Below, piece after piece: positions 43,289 to 52,901 of a DNA stretch of 64,000 nt; position 1 is the first letter of the stretch, and each line of letters begins with the position of its first letter. Source of the stretch: Methyloversatilis sp. RAC08 (GTDB lineage Bacteria; Pseudomonadota; Gammaproteobacteria; Burkholderiales; Rhodocyclaceae); NCBI RefSeq assembly GCF_001713355.1, contig NZ_CP016448.1:1860001-1924000 (forward strand), in the 5' to 3' direction. The position numbers were made by a program, and so were the translations under genes. The notes beneath the pieces were generated by a model. The model was not told the origin of the DNA, did not search any database, and worked only from the letters and a program-made list of their open reading frames with translations.

Positions 43289-46200
43289 ATGAAAGACATC
43301 AGCCCAGCAGCAATTTCTTCCGCGCCAGCCGCCGCTGCAGCCGCCTTCGTCCATCTTCGCGTGCACAGCGAATTTTCCATCGTCGACGGCATCGTCACGC
43401 TCGACGCGGCCGTCAAGGCGGCCGCGCAGGACCGCATGCCGGCGCTGGCCATTTCCGACCTGACCAATGTGTTCGGCCTGGTGAAGTTCTACAAGGCGGC
43501 TCGCAGCAAGGGCGTGAAGCCGGTTGCCGCGGTCGATGTCTTCATCACCAACGAGGCCGAACGCGACAAGCCCCATCGCTTGCTGCTGCTGGCGCGCAAT
43601 CGCGAAGGCTACGGCACGCTGTGCCGCCTGCTAACCCGCGCCTATCTGGAAAACAAGCACCGCGGCCGGGCGGAAATCCGGCGCGAGTGGTTCGAGGCGG
43701 CCGATACCGGCGCGGCCGGCCTGATCGCGCTGTCCGGCGCGATGCAGGGCGATGTCGGGCTGGCGCTGCTGGCCGGCAACATGGAATCGGCACGCCGGCT
43801 GGCCGCCGACTGGTCACGGCTGTTCAACGGCGACTACTGCATCGAACTGCAGCGCGCCGGCCATCCGAACACCGAGGTGTATGTGGCCGACGCATGCGCA
43901 CTGGCCATCGAGACCGGCATTCCGGTGGTCGCCACACACCCGGTGCAGTTCATGGCACCGGACGACTACAAGGCGCACGAGGCGCGCGTGTGCATCGCCC
44001 AGGGCTATGTGCTGACCGACAAGCGGCGGCCGCGCGATTTCACCGAACAGCAGTACTTCAAGACATCGGCCGAAATGGCTGAACTGTTCGCCGACATACC
44101 GGAGGCCATCGAAAACACGCTGGAGATCGCGCGCCGCTGCAATCTCACGCTGACGCTGGGCAAGAACTACCTGCCGCAGTTTCCGACGCCGCCCGGCATG
44201 ACGATCGACGACTTCATGATCGCCGAAGCGAAAGCCGGCCTGGAAACGCGGCTGGCGCTGCTGTTTCCGGACGAGGCGGTGCGCGCGGCGCGACGCGACG
44301 AGTACGAGGCACGGCTCAAGTTCGAGTGCGACACCATCATCCAGATGGGTTTCCCCGGCTACTTCCTGATCGTGGCCGACTTCATCAACTGGGCCAAGAA
44401 GAACGGCGTGCCGGTCGGGCCGGGTCGCGGCTCGGGCGCCGGTTCGCTGGTCGCCTATTCGCTGGGCATCACCGACCTCGATCCGCTCGCCTACGCGCTG
44501 CTGTTCGAGCGCTTCCTGAATCCGGAGCGGGTGTCGATGCCCGACTTCGACGTCGACTTCTGCCAGGACAAGCGCTGGATGGTGATCGAGTACGTGCGCC
44601 AGAAATACGGCGCCGACGCGGTGAGCCAGATCGCCACCTACGGCACGATGGCGTCGCGCGCGGTCATCCGCGACGTCGGCCGCGTACTCGACATGGGCTA
44701 CAACTTCTGTGACCAGCTGTCGAAGCTGATTCCGGTGGTGCAGAACAAGCCGCTGTCGCTGGCCGAGGCGCGCGAACAGGCGCCGCAACTGGCCGAGCGC
44801 GAGCAGAACGAGGAGGAGGTGCGCGAACTGCTGCGCCTGGCCGAGCCGCTCGAGGGCCTGGCGCGCAATGTCGGCATGCATGCCGGCGGCGTGCTGATCG
44901 CGCCCGGCAAGCTGACCGATTTCTGTCCGCTGTACCAGCAGGACGGCGACGACGCGGCGCCGGTGAGCCAGTTCGACAAGGACGACGTCGAAGCCATCGG
45001 CCTCGTGAAGTTCGACTTTCTGGGCCTGCGCAACCTCACCATCATCGAGCTCGCGGTCGACTACATCGAGCGCATGACCGGCGAGCGGCCCGATCTGCTG
45101 AGTCTGCCTTTCACCGATCCGGCCGCCTACCAGGTGCTGAAGGAAGCCAACACGACGGCGATCTTCCAGCTGGAATCGGAAGGCATGAAGAAGCTGCTGT
45201 CCAAACTGCAGCCCGACCGCTTCGAGGACATCATCGCCGTGCTGGCGCTATACCGCCCGGGGCCGCTCGGCTCCGGCATGGTCGACGACTTCATCCTGCG
45301 CAAGAAGGGTCAGCAGGCGATCGACTACTTCCACCCGGATCTCGAAGGCTGCCTGTCGCCGACCTATGGCGTCATCGTGTATCAGGAACAGGTGATGCAG
45401 ATTTCGCAGATCATCGGCGGCTACACGCTCGGCGGTGCGGACATGCTGCGGCGCGCCATGGGCAAGAAGAAGCCGGAGGAAATGGCCAAGCACCGCGAAA
45501 CCATCGCCGCGGGTGCCGCCACCAAGGGCTACGATCCGGCGCTGGCCGAACAGCTGTTCGACCTGATGACCAAGTTCGCGGAATACGGCTTCAACAAGTC
45601 GCACACCGCCGCCTATGCCGTCGTCACCTATCACACGGCCTGGCTGAAGGCGCATCACTGCGCCGCCTTCATGGCCGCGTCGCTGTCGTCCGACATGGAC
45701 AACACCGACACGGTGAACATTTTCTTCCTCGACGCGAAGAAGAACCGGCTCAGCGTGCTGCCGCCGGACATCAACCGGTCCGAATACCGCTTCGTGCCGG
45801 TGTCGCGCAGCGAAATCCGCTATGGCCTGGGTGCGGTGAAGGGCACCGGCGAACAGGCGGTGAACGCCATCATCGAGGCGCGCACCAGCGGCGGGCCCTT
45901 TGTCGACCTGTTCGACTTCTGCCTGCGCGTCGACCGCCGCACCGTGAACCGTCGCACCATCGAGGCGCTGATCCGCGCGGGCGCCTTCGACTCGACGCGC
46001 GAGGGCGCCGACCCGGACCGCAACATCCTGATGTCCAGCGTTGCACTCGCCATGGAAGCGGCCGAACAGGCGGCGGCCAACGCGCATCAGGGAGGCCTGT
46101 TCGACGACGCCCCGGCGGGCGTCGGCACGCGCGCCCCCGAGTACGTGAGCTGCAAGCCATGGAGCGAACGCGAAAAGCTGCAGAACGAGAAGCAGGCGCT

Positions 46201-46816
46201 CGGCTTCTATCTGTCGGGTCACCCGTTCAACAGCTATGCGCAGGAGTTCTCGCGCTTTGCGCGGCGCAAGCTGGCGCAACTCGAATCGTCGCGCGACCCG
46301 ACCGTGGTCGCCGGACTGGTCGTCAGTTCGCGCGTGCAGATGACGCGTCGCGGCAAGATGGCTTTCGTCGTGCTCGACGACGGCACGGCGCAGGTCGAGG
46401 TGTCGGTGTTCAACGAACTGTTCGACGCTTCGCGCAACAAGCTGCGCGAAGACGAAGTGCTGGTGATCGAGGGCCGCGCGCAGTTCGACGACTACTCCAA
46501 TTCGATGCGCGTCGTGGCCGAAAGCCTGCTGACCGCCGGTGAGGCTCGCGCCCGCTTCGCCCGCCGGCTCGAACTCAGGGTCAATGGCGAAGTGGCGGGC
46601 GCAGGCGGTGCGCGCGCCGCCTGCGCCCGCCTGCGCAGCCTGCTCGAACCGTTCCGCGCCGAAGGCGGTTGCCGGGTGCGGCTTCACTACAGCAGCGGCC
46701 AGGCCATCGCACCCCTCGATTTCGGCGACCAGTGGCGCGTGCGGCTGGACGACGCCTTGTTCGACGGGCTGCGCGACTGGCTGCCACCTGAATCGGTCGG
46801 CGTCACCTATGCCTGA
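43289..46816 (+). CDS. dnaE: DNA polymerase III alpha subunit
   Basis: A 1175-residue replicative polymerase, full length for the DnaE1 class. PHP domain at the N-terminus (FVHLRVHSEFSIVDGI, about 20-35), palm with GRGSGAGSLVAYSLGITDLDP, catalytic PDFDVDFCQD (about 418) and a further acidic loop, fingers and beta-binding region, then helix-hairpin-helix and an OB fold (about 1008-1065, with VVAGLVVSSRV...MAFVVLDDGTAQVEVSVF). The PHP metal residues look partly degenerate, so proofreading probably depends on a separate epsilon subunit. Housekeeping; 8-base overlap with the WbuC gene. Confidence 0.98.
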   Translation: MKDISPAAISSAPAAAAAAFVHLRVHSEFSIVDGIVTLDAAVKAAAQDRMPALAISDLTNVFGLVKFYKAARSKGVKPVAAVDVFITNEAERDKPHRLLLLARNREGYGTLCRLLTRAYLENKHRGRAEIRREWFEAADTGAAGLIALSGAMQGDVGLALLAGNMESARRLAADWSRLFNGDYCIELQRAGHPNTEVYVADACALAIETGIPVVATHPVQFMAPDDYKAHEARVCIAQGYVLTDKRRPRDFTEQQYFKTSAEMAELFADIPEAIENTLEIARRCNLTLTLGKNYLPQFPTPPGMTIDDFMIAEAKAGLETRLALLFPDEAVRAARRDEYEARLKFECDTIIQMGFPGYFLIVADFINWAKKNGVPVGPGRGSGAGSLVAYSLGITDLDPLAYALLFERFLNPERVSMPDFDVDFCQDKRWMVIEYVRQKYGADAVSQIATYGTMASRAVIRDVGRVLDMGYNFCDQLSKLIPVVQNKPLSLAEAREQAPQLAEREQNEEEVRELLRLAEPLEGLARNVGMHAGGVLIAPGKLTDFCPLYQQDGDDAAPVSQFDKDDVEAIGLVKFDFLGLRNLTIIELAVDYIERMTGERPDLLSLPFTDPAAYQVLKEANTTAIFQLESEGMKKLLSKLQPDRFEDIIAVLALYRPGPLGSGMVDDFILRKKGQQAIDYFHPDLEGCLSPTYGVIVYQEQVMQISQIIGGYTLGGADMLRRAMGKKKPEEMAKHRETIAAGAATKGYDPALAEQLFDLMTKFAEYGFNKSHTAAYAVVTYHTAWLKAHHCAAFMAASLSSDMDNTDTVNIFFLDAKKNRLSVLPPDINRSEYRFVPVSRSEIRYGLGAVKGTGEQAVNAIIEARTSGGPFVDLFDFCLRVDRRTVNRRTIEALIRAGAFDSTREGADPDRNILMSSVALAMEAAEQAAANAHQGGLFDDAPAGVGTRAPEYVSCKPWSEREKLQNEKQALGFYLSGHPFNSYAQEFSRFARRKLAQLESSRDPTVVAGLVVSSRVQMTRRGKMAFVVLDDGTAQVEVSVFNELFDASRNKLREDEVLVIEGRAQFDDYSNSMRVVAESLLTAGEARARFARRLELRVNGEVAGAGGARAACARLRSLLEPFRAEGGCRVRLHYSSGQAIAPLDFGDQWRVRLDDALFDGLRDWLPPESVGVTYA

Positions 46817-47312
46817 GCGCGCGCCAGCGCGCACGCGCCTGATCGACGAGTCCGCGCTCGACGCGTTGACGATGCGGGCGCAGGCCAGCCCGCGTCGGCG
46901 GATGAACGACAACCTGCATCCGCATGACGACCATCCGACGCACCGCCTGCTCAATGCCATCGAGCCGGACAGCTATGTCCAGCCCCATCGCCACCTCGAT
47001 CCAGCCAAGGATGAAACCCTGCTCTGCCTGCGCGGGATGCTCGGCTGCATCCTGTTCGACGACGCGGGCGCCGTGCAGTCGCTGCATCGACTGGGTGCGG
47101 GCCACGCCTGTGGCATCGACATCGGTCATGGCCAGTTTCACAGCCTGGTGTCGCTCGAATCAGGCTCGGTCATGTTCGAAGCGAAGTCGGGGCCCTATCG
47201 GCCGCTCGCTATCGACGAGCTCGCACCGTGGGCACCCGCTCCGGGCGACCCGGCAGCGACGCGCTATCTTCAGTGGATGATTGCGCGCTTCGCCGCCGTG
47301 AAAGGCCGCTGA
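46809..47312 (+). CDS. WbuC family cupin protein
   Basis: A 167-residue cupin of the WbuC family. The metal-type cupin motif is SYVQPHRHLDPAKDETLLCLRGMLGCILFDD, with His-x-His and Glu; a second motif GIDIGHGQFHSLVSLESGSVMFEAKSGPYRP follows. In other bacteria WbuC is found in O-antigen loci, but here it rides with dnaE, as in other Betaproteobacteria. It starts eight bases before the dnaE stop. The enzymatic role is unknown. Confidence 0.9.
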   Translation: MPERAPARTRLIDESALDALTMRAQASPRRRMNDNLHPHDDHPTHRLLNAIEPDSYVQPHRHLDPAKDETLLCLRGMLGCILFDDAGAVQSLHRLGAGHACGIDIGHGQFHSLVSLESGSVMFEAKSGPYRPLAIDELAPWAPAPGDPAATRYLQWMIARFAAVKGR

Positions 47313-47459
47313 CCCCGCTGTGGCATACTCGAACGTACATTGAGCGGCACCCGGTCACGCTTCAGGCGGCACTTATCATGCATTCCGGCCCTTCAGTCCG
47401 CGACCTGCCTGCCGTCAACCCTGTCTGACCCGCCCATTTCTACGGATACAGATCCCGCC

Positions 47460-48188
47460 GTGCAGACTGCCCGAATAGCTTTGCTGGAAGACGACCCGGT
47501 CCAGGTTGAAATACTGGGCACCTGGCTGCGTGCCGCAGGCCACGACGTGCATGTGTTCATGCGTTCTCGTGACCTGATGCGCGAAGCGGTGCGTGAAAGT
47601 TACGACCTGCTGCTGATCGACTGGGAATTGCCCGATCTGCCGGGTGCCGATGTGCTGCGCTGGCTGCGCAACGAGCGCCAGCTGCAGACGCCGGTCATTT
47701 TCGTGACGGCGCGGCAGGACGAGAACGATATCGTCACCGCACTGGCCGCCGGTGCCGACGACTACATCGTCAAGCCTGCGCGCCGGCTGGAACTGCTGAC
47801 CCGGATCGAGGCCGTGCTGCGGCGCAGCCGTCCACCGGCAGACCAGCCGGTGGTCGAAGCCGAGCCCTATCATTTCGATCTGAATTCACACACGGCGCGC
47901 CTGCACAACGAGGTTGTTGATCTGACCGAACGCGAGTTCGAACTGGCCGTGTTCCTGTTCCGCAACGTCGGTCGCCTGGTATCGCGCGGTCACCTGCTCG
48001 AATCGCTGTGGGGCCGCAAGGGCGATGTGCCGACACGGACCGTCGATACCCACATGTCGCGCGTGCGTTCCAAGCTCGCCCTGCGTCCGGAGAATGGTTA
48101 TCGACTGGCGTCGACCTACAACTATGGCTACCGGCTGGAGCGGGTGTCCGGTGACGCCCGGCCGAACGAAGGCGAAGCGATGGACTGA
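47460..48188 (+). CDS. OmpR/PhoB-family response regulator
   Basis: A 242-residue regulator from the GTG at 47460 (family start: QTARIALLEDDPVQVEILG). Receiver domain 1-115 with acidic pair E10-D11, phospho-acceptor in LLLIDWELPDLPG and Lys in IVKPARR; winged-helix DNA-binding domain about 140-232 (LTEREFELAVFLFRNVGRLVSRGHLLESLWG, TRTVDTHMSRVRSKL). No kinase is adjacent. It stops at a shared terminator facing mscL. Target genes unknown. Confidence 0.93.
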   Translation: MQTARIALLEDDPVQVEILGTWLRAAGHDVHVFMRSRDLMREAVRESYDLLLIDWELPDLPGADVLRWLRNERQLQTPVIFVTARQDENDIVTALAAGADDYIVKPARRLELLTRIEAVLRRSRPPADQPVVEAEPYHFDLNSHTARLHNEVVDLTEREFELAVFLFRNVGRLVSRGHLLESLWGRKGDVPTRTVDTHMSRVRSKLALRPENGYRLASTYNYGYRLERVSGDARPNEGEAMD

Positions 48189-48214
48189 CCTGCAGCGCCC
48201 GCAGGCCAACAACG

Positions 48215-48241
48215 AAAAAAGGAGCCTTTGGCTCCTTTTTT
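48215..48241. terminator. Bidirectional intrinsic terminator
   Basis: GGAGCCTTTGGCTCC (48221-48235) is a six-pair hairpin with a three-base loop, flanked by six A on the left and six T on the right. It can stop transcription from both strands and lies between the convergent response-regulator gene (ends 48188) and mscL (ends 48261). Confidence 0.95.
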
Positions 48242-48260
48242 GTTGCCCGCCCGATCCGGA

Positions 48261-48689
48261 CTACTTCGACAGCGAATCGCGGATCTGGCGCAGCAGCACG
48301 ACTTCTTCGGGTGGCTCTGCCGGTGCCGCCGGTGCCGCCGCCTCTTCACGCTTGAGCCGGTTGATCTGCTTCACCATGATGAAGATGATGAAGGCGAGAA
48401 TGACAAAATTGAGTGCGATCGTCAGGAAGCTGCCCCAGGCGAACACCGGCACGCCCGCCTTCTTCAGGTCGGCCAGCGTTTCCGGTACGCCGGGTGGAAT
48501 GTCCTTGAGCACGATGAAGAACTGACTGAAATCCAGGCCGCCGAAAATCGCACCCACGATGGGCATGATCAGGTCGGCGACGACCGAGTCGACGATCTTG
48601 CCGAAGGCTGCGCCGATGATGACGCCGACTGCGAGGTCGACGACATTGCCCTTCATGGCGAATGCCTTGAATTCCGAAACGAAGCTCAT
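48261..48689 (-). CDS. mscL: Large-conductance mechanosensitive channel MscL
   Basis: A 142-residue MscL. The first helix [34 protein letters not shown] (about 10-43) holds the hydrophobic gate, the periplasmic loop follows, then the second helix [28 protein letters not shown] and a cytoplasmic bundle. Family length is 130-150. AAGGAGACC precedes the ATG at 48689. It releases solutes on osmotic downshock in the inner membrane. Confidence 0.97.
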   Translation of the reverse strand: MSFVSEFKAFAMKGNVVDLAVGVIIGAAFGKIVDSVVADLIMPIVGAIFGGLDFSQFFIVLKDIPPGVPETLADLKKAGVPVFAWGSFLTIALNFVILAFIIFIMVKQINRLKREEAAAPAAPAEPPEEVVLLRQIRDSLSK

Positions 48690-48918
48690 GCTGGTCTCCT
48701 TGTTGATATGGGTGCAATTCGCGTGCGGGCGGCGCGCGCGAACCGATGACTTCCGGCGGCGAGGAAGATAGCACACGGCCGGCGTGGCGCCGGTCCGGGC
48801 TGCCCGCCGCCATCTCTGATACGCTCGCCAGCCACCGTGCCGCTTGCGCCAGCCGGATCGAGCACCGTCCGGCAACGCGGCATGTGTCATCAGCCGGTCT
48901 GTTTCGTATGGAGAAGGC

Positions 48919-51156
48919 ATGAAGATACTCAAGCTTGCGGCTTTCGCGCTCGGCGGCATCGCTGCGCTGCTCGCTGCGGTCGTGCTGTATGTGGCGATCA
49001 CCTTCGATGCCGTCCGCGTGAAGGAAGAGCTCAGGCGGGTCGTGCTCGAACAGAAGCAGCGCACGCTGGATATCGAAGGTGATGTCGACCTGTCCTTCTA
49101 TCCGAACCTCGGACTCAAGCTCGGTCGCACCGCCTTGTCCGAACACAATTCGACCGAGCGCTTCGCAGCCATCGACAGTGCGCGCGTATCGGTTGCGGTG
49201 CTGCCGCTGCTGTCGGGTTCGCTGGTGGTCGACGAAATCCGGATCGAAGGTGCGAGCGTCGCGCTGATCCGCTACAAGGACGGCTCGTTCAACTTCGAAG
49301 ACCTGCTCTCGGCCGAGAAGGACGAGAGCTCGCCGGTCCGCTTCGATATCGCCGGGCTGAAGCTGTCGCGCTCGGCACTCGCTTTCCGCGACGAGGGCAG
49401 CGCTGCGGCGCACATGCTGGGCGACATCGAACTGTCGGTCGGCAAGCTGTCGAACGCGGCGCGCGGCAGGCTCGACATGACGGCGCGCTGGACGTCTGCG
49501 CAGCCGGCGGCCGATTCGCACATCATGCTGGCTGCCGGCTACGACTATGACCTGCCGGCGCAGCGCTTCGCGCTCGAAGCGCTGAACGCGACGATGGACG
49601 GCACGCTGTCAGACCTGACGGATCTGCGTGCCGCACTGACCTCGGAGCGGCTCGAAGCCGCCGCCGACGGCCGCATCGACATCCAGAAACTGGCGCTTGA
49701 CCTGTCCGCCCGCCGGGCCGGTGAGGCGCTGTCGGCGAAACTGGCGGCGCCCGCGCTGCAGCTCGATGCCGGCGGCGCCCGTGGTGATGAGGTCAGTCTG
49801 GCGGCGAAGATCGATTCGAGTGCCCGCATGGCGGACATCAAGCTGCAGCTCAAGGGCATCGAAGGCAGCGCGCAGGCGATCCGGGTGGCCGGCCTCACGC
49901 TGGCGCTGGACGCGCGTCAGGACACCGCCACCGTAAAGGCCGCCCTGGCCACGCCGCTGAACGTTCAGCTGGACGGGCCATCCGGCGAGCTGTCGGCGCT
50001 CGAAGGTTCGCTGGACATCGCGCATCCGTCCTTGCCGATGAAAAGCATCAAGCTTCCGGTCAAGGGCTCGGCGCGCGCAGACCTGAAGGCGCAGACCGCA
50101 GCGCTCGATCTCGACACGCGGCTCGACGACAGCCACATCCTGCTCAAGCTCGCCGCGACCCGCCTGCAACCGCTGGCGCTGACCTTCGACGTCGACATCG
50201 ACCAGCTCGATCTGGATCGCTATCGCTCGCCCGCGCCGGCCGGCGAGGCGGCCAGACCCGCAGCCGGCAATGCGGACGACACCCCGGTCGACCTGTCCGC
50301 GCTGCGCGGCATCAACGCCAGCGGCAGCGTACGCATCGGTGCACTGCAGCTGGCCGGCGTCAAGATGACGAAGATGACGCTGAACGTGAAGGCGTCGAAC
50401 GGAAAGCTGGAGGTGTCGCCCTATTCGGCCGCGCTCTATCAGGGCGCGGCCAGCGGTGCGCTCAGCCTGAATGCCGATGGCAACCGCATCGCGCTGAAGC
50501 AGACGCTGTCGGACATCGACGTGCACCCACTGATCCGCGACGCGGCCGGCAAGGACCTGCTGGAGGGGCGCGGCACGGTCACGCTGGATGTCGCGACGGC
50601 CGGCACGACGGTCGGTGCGCTGAAGCGTGCACTCGACGGCAGTGCATCGCTGAAGCTGCGCGACGGTGCCATCCGCGGCATCAATCTCGCGAAGAGCCTG
50701 CGCGAAGCGAAGGCGAAGCTGGGCGGCGGCACCACCGTGCAGCAGGCCAGCACCACCGAAAAGACCGATTTCTCGGCGCTAAGCGCCAGCTTTCGCATCG
50801 ACGACGGCATCGCCCGCAATTCGGATCTGACAGCCAGCTCGCCTTTTTTGCGACTGGCCGGCTCCGGTACCATCAATCTGCCCGACGCCAGTGTGGATTA
50901 CCTGGCGCGCGTCACGCTGGCTGCGACGAGCAAGGGGCAGGACGGCCGTGCCGCCGACGAACTCAGGGGCGTGACCGTACCGGTGCGCCTGTACGGGCCG
51001 TTCGCCAGCCTCGACTACAAGATCGAGTTCGCCGATCTGGTGAAGGGCGCCGCCAGGACGGCGGTCGAGCAACAGAGCCAGAAACTGCAGGAAAAAGCCC
51101 GTGACAAGGTGCAGGAACAGGTCGGCGACAAGCTGAAAGGGCTGTTCGGCCGCTAA
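48919..51156 (+). CDS. AsmA-family membrane-anchored protein
   Basis: A 745-residue protein with one N-terminal membrane helix (about 5-30). It has the N-terminal AsmA region ([70 protein letters not shown]) and a C-terminal AsmA-2 region ([45 protein letters not shown]). Its last 30 residues are a coiled helix rich in Lys and Gln. AsmA proteins are linked to outer-membrane lipid supply. GGAGAAGGC sits before the ATG. It ends just before the REP-like element. Confidence 0.92.
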   Translation: MKILKLAAFALGGIAALLAAVVLYVAITFDAVRVKEELRRVVLEQKQRTLDIEGDVDLSFYPNLGLKLGRTALSEHNSTERFAAIDSARVSVAVLPLLSGSLVVDEIRIEGASVALIRYKDGSFNFEDLLSAEKDESSPVRFDIAGLKLSRSALAFRDEGSAAAHMLGDIELSVGKLSNAARGRLDMTARWTSAQPAADSHIMLAAGYDYDLPAQRFALEALNATMDGTLSDLTDLRAALTSERLEAAADGRIDIQKLALDLSARRAGEALSAKLAAPALQLDAGGARGDEVSLAAKIDSSARMADIKLQLKGIEGSAQAIRVAGLTLALDARQDTATVKAALATPLNVQLDGPSGELSALEGSLDIAHPSLPMKSIKLPVKGSARADLKAQTAALDLDTRLDDSHILLKLAATRLQPLALTFDVDIDQLDLDRYRSPAPAGEAARPAAGNADDTPVDLSALRGINASGSVRIGALQLAGVKMTKMTLNVKASNGKLEVSPYSAALYQGAASGALSLNADGNRIALKQTLSDIDVHPLIRDAAGKDLLEGRGTVTLDVATAGTTVGALKRALDGSASLKLRDGAIRGINLAKSLREAKAKLGGGTTVQQASTTEKTDFSALSASFRIDDGIARNSDLTASSPFLRLAGSGTINLPDASVDYLARVTLAATSKGQDGRAADELRGVTVPVRLYGPFASLDYKIEFADLVKGAARTAVEQQSQKLQEKARDKVQEQVGDKLKGLFGR

Positions 51157-51165
51157 CGGCGGTCG

Positions 51166-51246
51166 GTGGGAGCGGCGGCCCCGCCGCGATCGAGCAGCGA
51201 TGGTCGATGATCAGCGTGCGTATCGCGGCGGGGCCGCCGCTCCCAC
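51166..51246. repeat. REP-like 25-bp perfect inverted repeat
   Basis: The 25-base left arm (51166-51190) and right arm (51222-51246) are exact reverse complements, separated by 31 bases. Each begins GTGGGAGCGGCGG on its own strand, the style of the REP/BIME elements of Pseudomonas and Rhodocyclales. Two further short copies of CCGCTCCCACAGGA overlap or follow the right arm to about 51264. It sits between the AsmA gene and the convergent GlcG-like gene. Confidence 0.9.
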
Positions 51247-51283
51247 AGGACCGCTCCCACAGGACCGCGCCCGTATGGGCTCT

Positions 51284-51703
51284 TCAGGCCGGCAGTTCCC
51301 AGCTCGCGCCGATGGCCGAGATGCCGGCGCGGGCGACGATGGCGTCTTCACTGGACTTCACGCCCGATACGCCGACCCCGCCGACGCATTCGCCGTCCAC
51401 GATGATCATTTCGCCACCTTCCAGCGGCAGCACCGGCATGCGCAACGCGGCCAGACGGCCGCTGTTGACCACGTCCTCGATCGCCTTGCTCGGCTTGCGC
51501 GCCAGAGCGCAGGTGCGGGCCTTCTCCGGTGCGATCTGGGTGCTCATCGGCGGCGCGCCGTCAAGGCGCTGCAGCCACATCAGGTTGCCACCGTCGTCGA
51601 CGATGGCGATGGTGACGGGCCAGTTGCGTTTCAGGGCTTCGGCTTCTGCCGCGGCCGCAATCTGCCGCGCGTCGTCGAGCGTCAGGGTGAGGCGGGTTCT
51701 CAT
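51284..51703 (-). CDS. GlcG/HbpS family heme-binding-type protein
   Basis: A 139-residue GlcG/HbpS (DUF336) protein: LTLDDARQIAAAAEAEALKRNWPVTIAIVDDGGNLMWLQRLDGAPP at the start and a GGVGVSG...DAIVARAGI tail. The family forms octamers; HbpS binds heme, whereas GlcG sits in the glycolate operon. No signal peptide is seen here, so it is probably cytoplasmic. It is divergent from the formate/nitrite-type channel gene. Confidence 0.92.
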   Translation of the reverse strand: MRTRLTLTLDDARQIAAAAEAEALKRNWPVTIAIVDDGGNLMWLQRLDGAPPMSTQIAPEKARTCALARKPSKAIEDVVNSGRLAALRMPVLPLEGGEMIIVDGECVGGVGVSGVKSSEDAIVARAGISAIGASWELPA

Positions 51704-52022
51704 GGTCGTACTCCGTCAATGTCAAGAGAGGGCGTTGAACCCCGACGCCGGTGCTGCTCCGCTGCGTTGCGGAGAAGGCCGGTCAGGGGTTTTCGTGCGA
51801 CGCTTGGCCGTGACGGGTGGTCCGGCGGGTGCGCGGGCCGGCGGGCGGATTGCTCACCGGCACTGTGCGTCTGGCTGACTTCTGTGGTGCATGTTCCGCG
51901 CGGCGAGCTAACTGGTGGGCTGCCGCGGGGCCGGCAATCTACCGGCGTCACGGTGAGCATCCTACACTGTCGGCCTGCCCGCGCGAGACGGGTTCCGCAC
52001 ACAAAACCGACAAGGAGCACGC
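51704..52022 (+). other. Divergent intergenic region before the FNT channel gene
   Basis: The 319 bases between the GlcG-like start and the FNT gene hold no gene I can support; frames across it are Arg/Gly-rich fillers. A TACACT at 51964-51969 could be a -10 box for the channel gene, but no good -35 lies at the right distance. An AAGGAG lies seven bases before the ATG at 52023. Confidence 0.5.
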
Positions 52023-52844
52023 ATGGCCAGCAATCTGGGGATCGACCTCTACTCACCGAAGGAGATTGCCGAGAAGGTCGAAAACATCGGCATCGTCAAA
52101 GCCAACCTTCCGGTGCGCACGATGTTCATGCTCGGGGTGCTGGCCGGCGCCTTCATCGGCTTCGGTGCGCTGTACTTCACGCTGGTGGCCAGCGATGCCT
52201 CGCTCGGCTTCGCGCTGACCCGCGTGCTGGGCGGGCTGGCATTCTCGCTCGGCCTCATCCTGGTGGCCGTGGCCGGCGCCGAGTTGTTCACCGGCAACAA
52301 TTTCCTGGTCATGGCCTGGGCCGAGGGGCGCATTCCGTTCAGCCTGCTGGCGCGCAACTGGGCCATCGTCTATGTGGCGAATGCAGTCGGCGCACTGGGC
52401 ATGGTGGCGCTGGTGTTCCTGTCCCATCACGGGGACATGAACGGCGGCGCAGTGGCCGAAACCTATGTGAAGGTGGCGGCGGCGAAGACGGCGACGCCCT
52501 TCCTGGTCGTGTTCGTGAAGGGCATCCTGTGCAACGCCCTGGTCTGTCTCGCGGTGTGGCTGGCAACCGCCGGGCGCAGCGTGACCGACAAGGTGCTGGC
52601 CATCGTGTTTCCGGTGTCGGCCTTCGTCGCCGCCGGCTTCGAACACTGCATCGCCAACATGTACTTCATTCCGATGGGCATGCTGCTGCACGCCAACGGT
52701 GTGCTGCCGGCCGGCGTCGATCTGTCCGGCCTCACCGCGGCCGGGCTGGCCGGCAATCTGGTCGCGGCGACGCTGGGCAACATCGTCGGCGGCAGCATTC
52801 TGGTCGCCGGGGTGTATTACCTGACGTTCCGCCAGCGCGCCTGA
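52023..52844 (+). CDS. Formate/nitrite transporter family channel
   Basis: A 273-residue FNT protein with six helices. Family landmarks are the N-terminal cytoplasmic segment, GFGALYFTLV, ELFTGNNFLVMAWAEGR (the central gate region), KGILCNALVCLAVWLA and AGFEHCIANMYFIPMG, which holds the pore histidine. It passes formate, nitrite or a related monovalent anion across the inner membrane; the choice cannot be read from this sequence. No formate dehydrogenase or nitrite reductase is nearby. Confidence 0.94.
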   Translation: MASNLGIDLYSPKEIAEKVENIGIVKANLPVRTMFMLGVLAGAFIGFGALYFTLVASDASLGFALTRVLGGLAFSLGLILVAVAGAELFTGNNFLVMAWAEGRIPFSLLARNWAIVYVANAVGALGMVALVFLSHHGDMNGGAVAETYVKVAAAKTATPFLVVFVKGILCNALVCLAVWLATAGRSVTDKVLAIVFPVSAFVAAGFEHCIANMYFIPMGMLLHANGVLPAGVDLSGLTAAGLAGNLVAATLGNIVGGSILVAGVYYLTFRQRA

Positions 52845-52901
52845 CGGCGGCGATCCCGCGGCCCGGGCTATCGGCCCGGTCCTGCGGCTCGGTTCCGGAC
52901 T

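Noticed and set aside
45248-46960. A 570-codon minus-strand frame opposite dnaE
   Set aside because: Antisense to the conserved polymerase, with His/Arg-rich composition and no recognisable domain.
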